Assembly (NCBI GenBank): GCA_022710975.1
Contig: JAKLGA010000003.1
Coordinates: 1-64,000, forward strand
From: Myxococcota bacterium
GTDB taxonomy: Bacteria > Myxococcota > B64-G9
DNA: 64,000 nucleotides
Direction of reading: 5' to 3'
Position numbers and translations under genes: made by a program. The notes beneath the pieces were generated by a model. The model searched no databases, had not been told where the DNA came from, and saw only the letters and a list, made by a program, of their open reading frames with translations. Shown piece by piece: positions 63,508 to 64,000 of the stretch (its first letter is position 1; each line of letters begins with the position of its first letter).

Positions 63508-63721
63508 GTCCTCACCTCTCCACGGTTCTCGAGCGCCCCTCAGCAGACGGAGGAAGTCTCGCGCCTCCGGCCCTCCAGCACAACCTCCATCAGGCCTTGA
63601 GGCGCCGCCAGGCGCCGCGGGGTCCTTCACCGGCCAGCCACCCGGAAGCCAGGCATCCATGGCGCCCGGTAAGCGGGCCGCGCCGCTGCCTCCCCCGCCC
63701 CCTCCAGGAAACTCTTCAGAA
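63508..63721. other. Gene-free spacer
   Basis: No gene is seen. GGCGCC-GCCA-GGCGCC (63601-63616) can form a hairpin and may end transcription of the TPR gene. No T-run follows. Confidence 0.4.
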
Positions 63722-64000
63722 TCAGGGCAGCAGCAGGACCTGGAAGAACGGGGCCGACTCGTCATCGCCGGCGGCCTTGGTCTCCTCCTCGGCCTCGACG
63801 AACTTCACCAGCGCGGCGTAGCGCGCGTCGAAGCGGGCGGCGGGGTTCAGCGCCAGGGCCTCCCCGAGGAGCTTCCGGGCCTTGCCCAGGCTGCCGTTCA
63901 CCTTGTGGCACTGGGCCATGGCCAGGAGCGCGCGGAAGCGCTGCTGCCGGTCCTGGGTGAGGGCGAGCGCCTTCTGGAAGCACACCAGGGCCTGGAGCAT
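63722..64000 (-). CDS. TPR-containing protein, C-terminal end only
   Basis: The window holds the last 92 residues of a gene entering from the right. They contain TPR-like helices (ALVCFQKALALTQDRQQRFRALLAMAQCHKVNGSLGKARKLLGEAL). The Met at the edge is probably internal. The start and remaining domains lie outside, so the function cannot be told. It is transcribed toward the lamin-tail lipoprotein gene on the same strand, 214 nt away. Confidence 0.7.
   Translation of the reverse strand: MLQALVCFQKALALTQDRQQRFRALLAMAQCHKVNGSLGKARKLLGEALALNPAARFDARYAALVKFVEAEEETKAAGDDESAPFFQVLLLP

Overview
The window is very GC-rich, and almost every real reading frame ends its codons in G or C. Gene content points to a Myxococcota-type (former Deltaproteobacteria) genome: a Hanks-type kinase with TPRs next to an FHA-like sigma-54 activator, many lipoproteins, Cys-rich and thrombospondin-3-type repeat proteins, and a surface lysozyme ending in a Cys-hydrophobic-Arg tail like MYXO-CTERM. 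No rRNA, tRNA, CRISPR array, complete insertion sequence or prophage was seen. Genes are packed in operons with ATGA/GTGA overlaps, and some genes have a -10 element so close to the start that leaderless mRNAs are likely.

Layout. 0-8.4 kb: a perfect 64-bp hairpin repeat array, a kinase/sigma-54 activator pair with a PRMT-like methyltransferase, then an ECF sigma operon carrying a DUF2953 protein and two GerW/YtfJ-like proteins. 8.4-12 kb (minus strand): histidine kinase/response regulator, a B12-binding radical SAM protein with a probable C-terminal frameshift, and a small gene whose high-GC3 frame runs through two adjacent UGA codons followed by a SECIS-like hairpin, a candidate tandem-selenocysteine protein. 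12-25 kb: SnoaL-like protein, GldA/GldF-GldG fusion/DUF4340 transporter operon, SAM hydroxide adenosyltransferase, SCP2-like protein, FAD oxidase, DTW protein, small secreted proteins (one behind a textbook sigma-54 promoter) and a DUF362/DUF6599 pair. 25-31.4 kb: M4-type protease with TSP3 repeats, then SMUG1-type glycosylase, class IV aminotransferase, sirtuin and ArsC.

31.4-36.6 kb is the oddest block: about 1 kb without genes that looks like a large structured RNA on the minus strand with its own promoter, followed by a clearly AT-richer island with two lipoproteins and a matrixin-like protease. 36.6-46 kb returns to core genes (RlmL-like methyltransferase, MiaA, HrpB) mixed with envelope proteins (GH25 lysozyme lipoprotein, OmpA-like lipoprotein, thioredoxin-fold protein). 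46-48.3 kb holds a tungstate-type ABC importer (tupABC). 48.4-64 kb is mostly secreted or lipid-anchored proteins: small zincin, Cys-rich lipoproteins, formylglycine-enzyme-fold protein, a 14-repeat propeller-like lipoprotein, PHP-domain lipoprotein, and a lamin-tail/Cys-repeat lipoprotein. Among these sit a DUF4143 ATPase, an AidB-like acyl-CoA dehydrogenase and a dihaem peroxidase. A TPR protein runs off the right edge.

All statements come from reading sequence and translations by eye; no database search was run.
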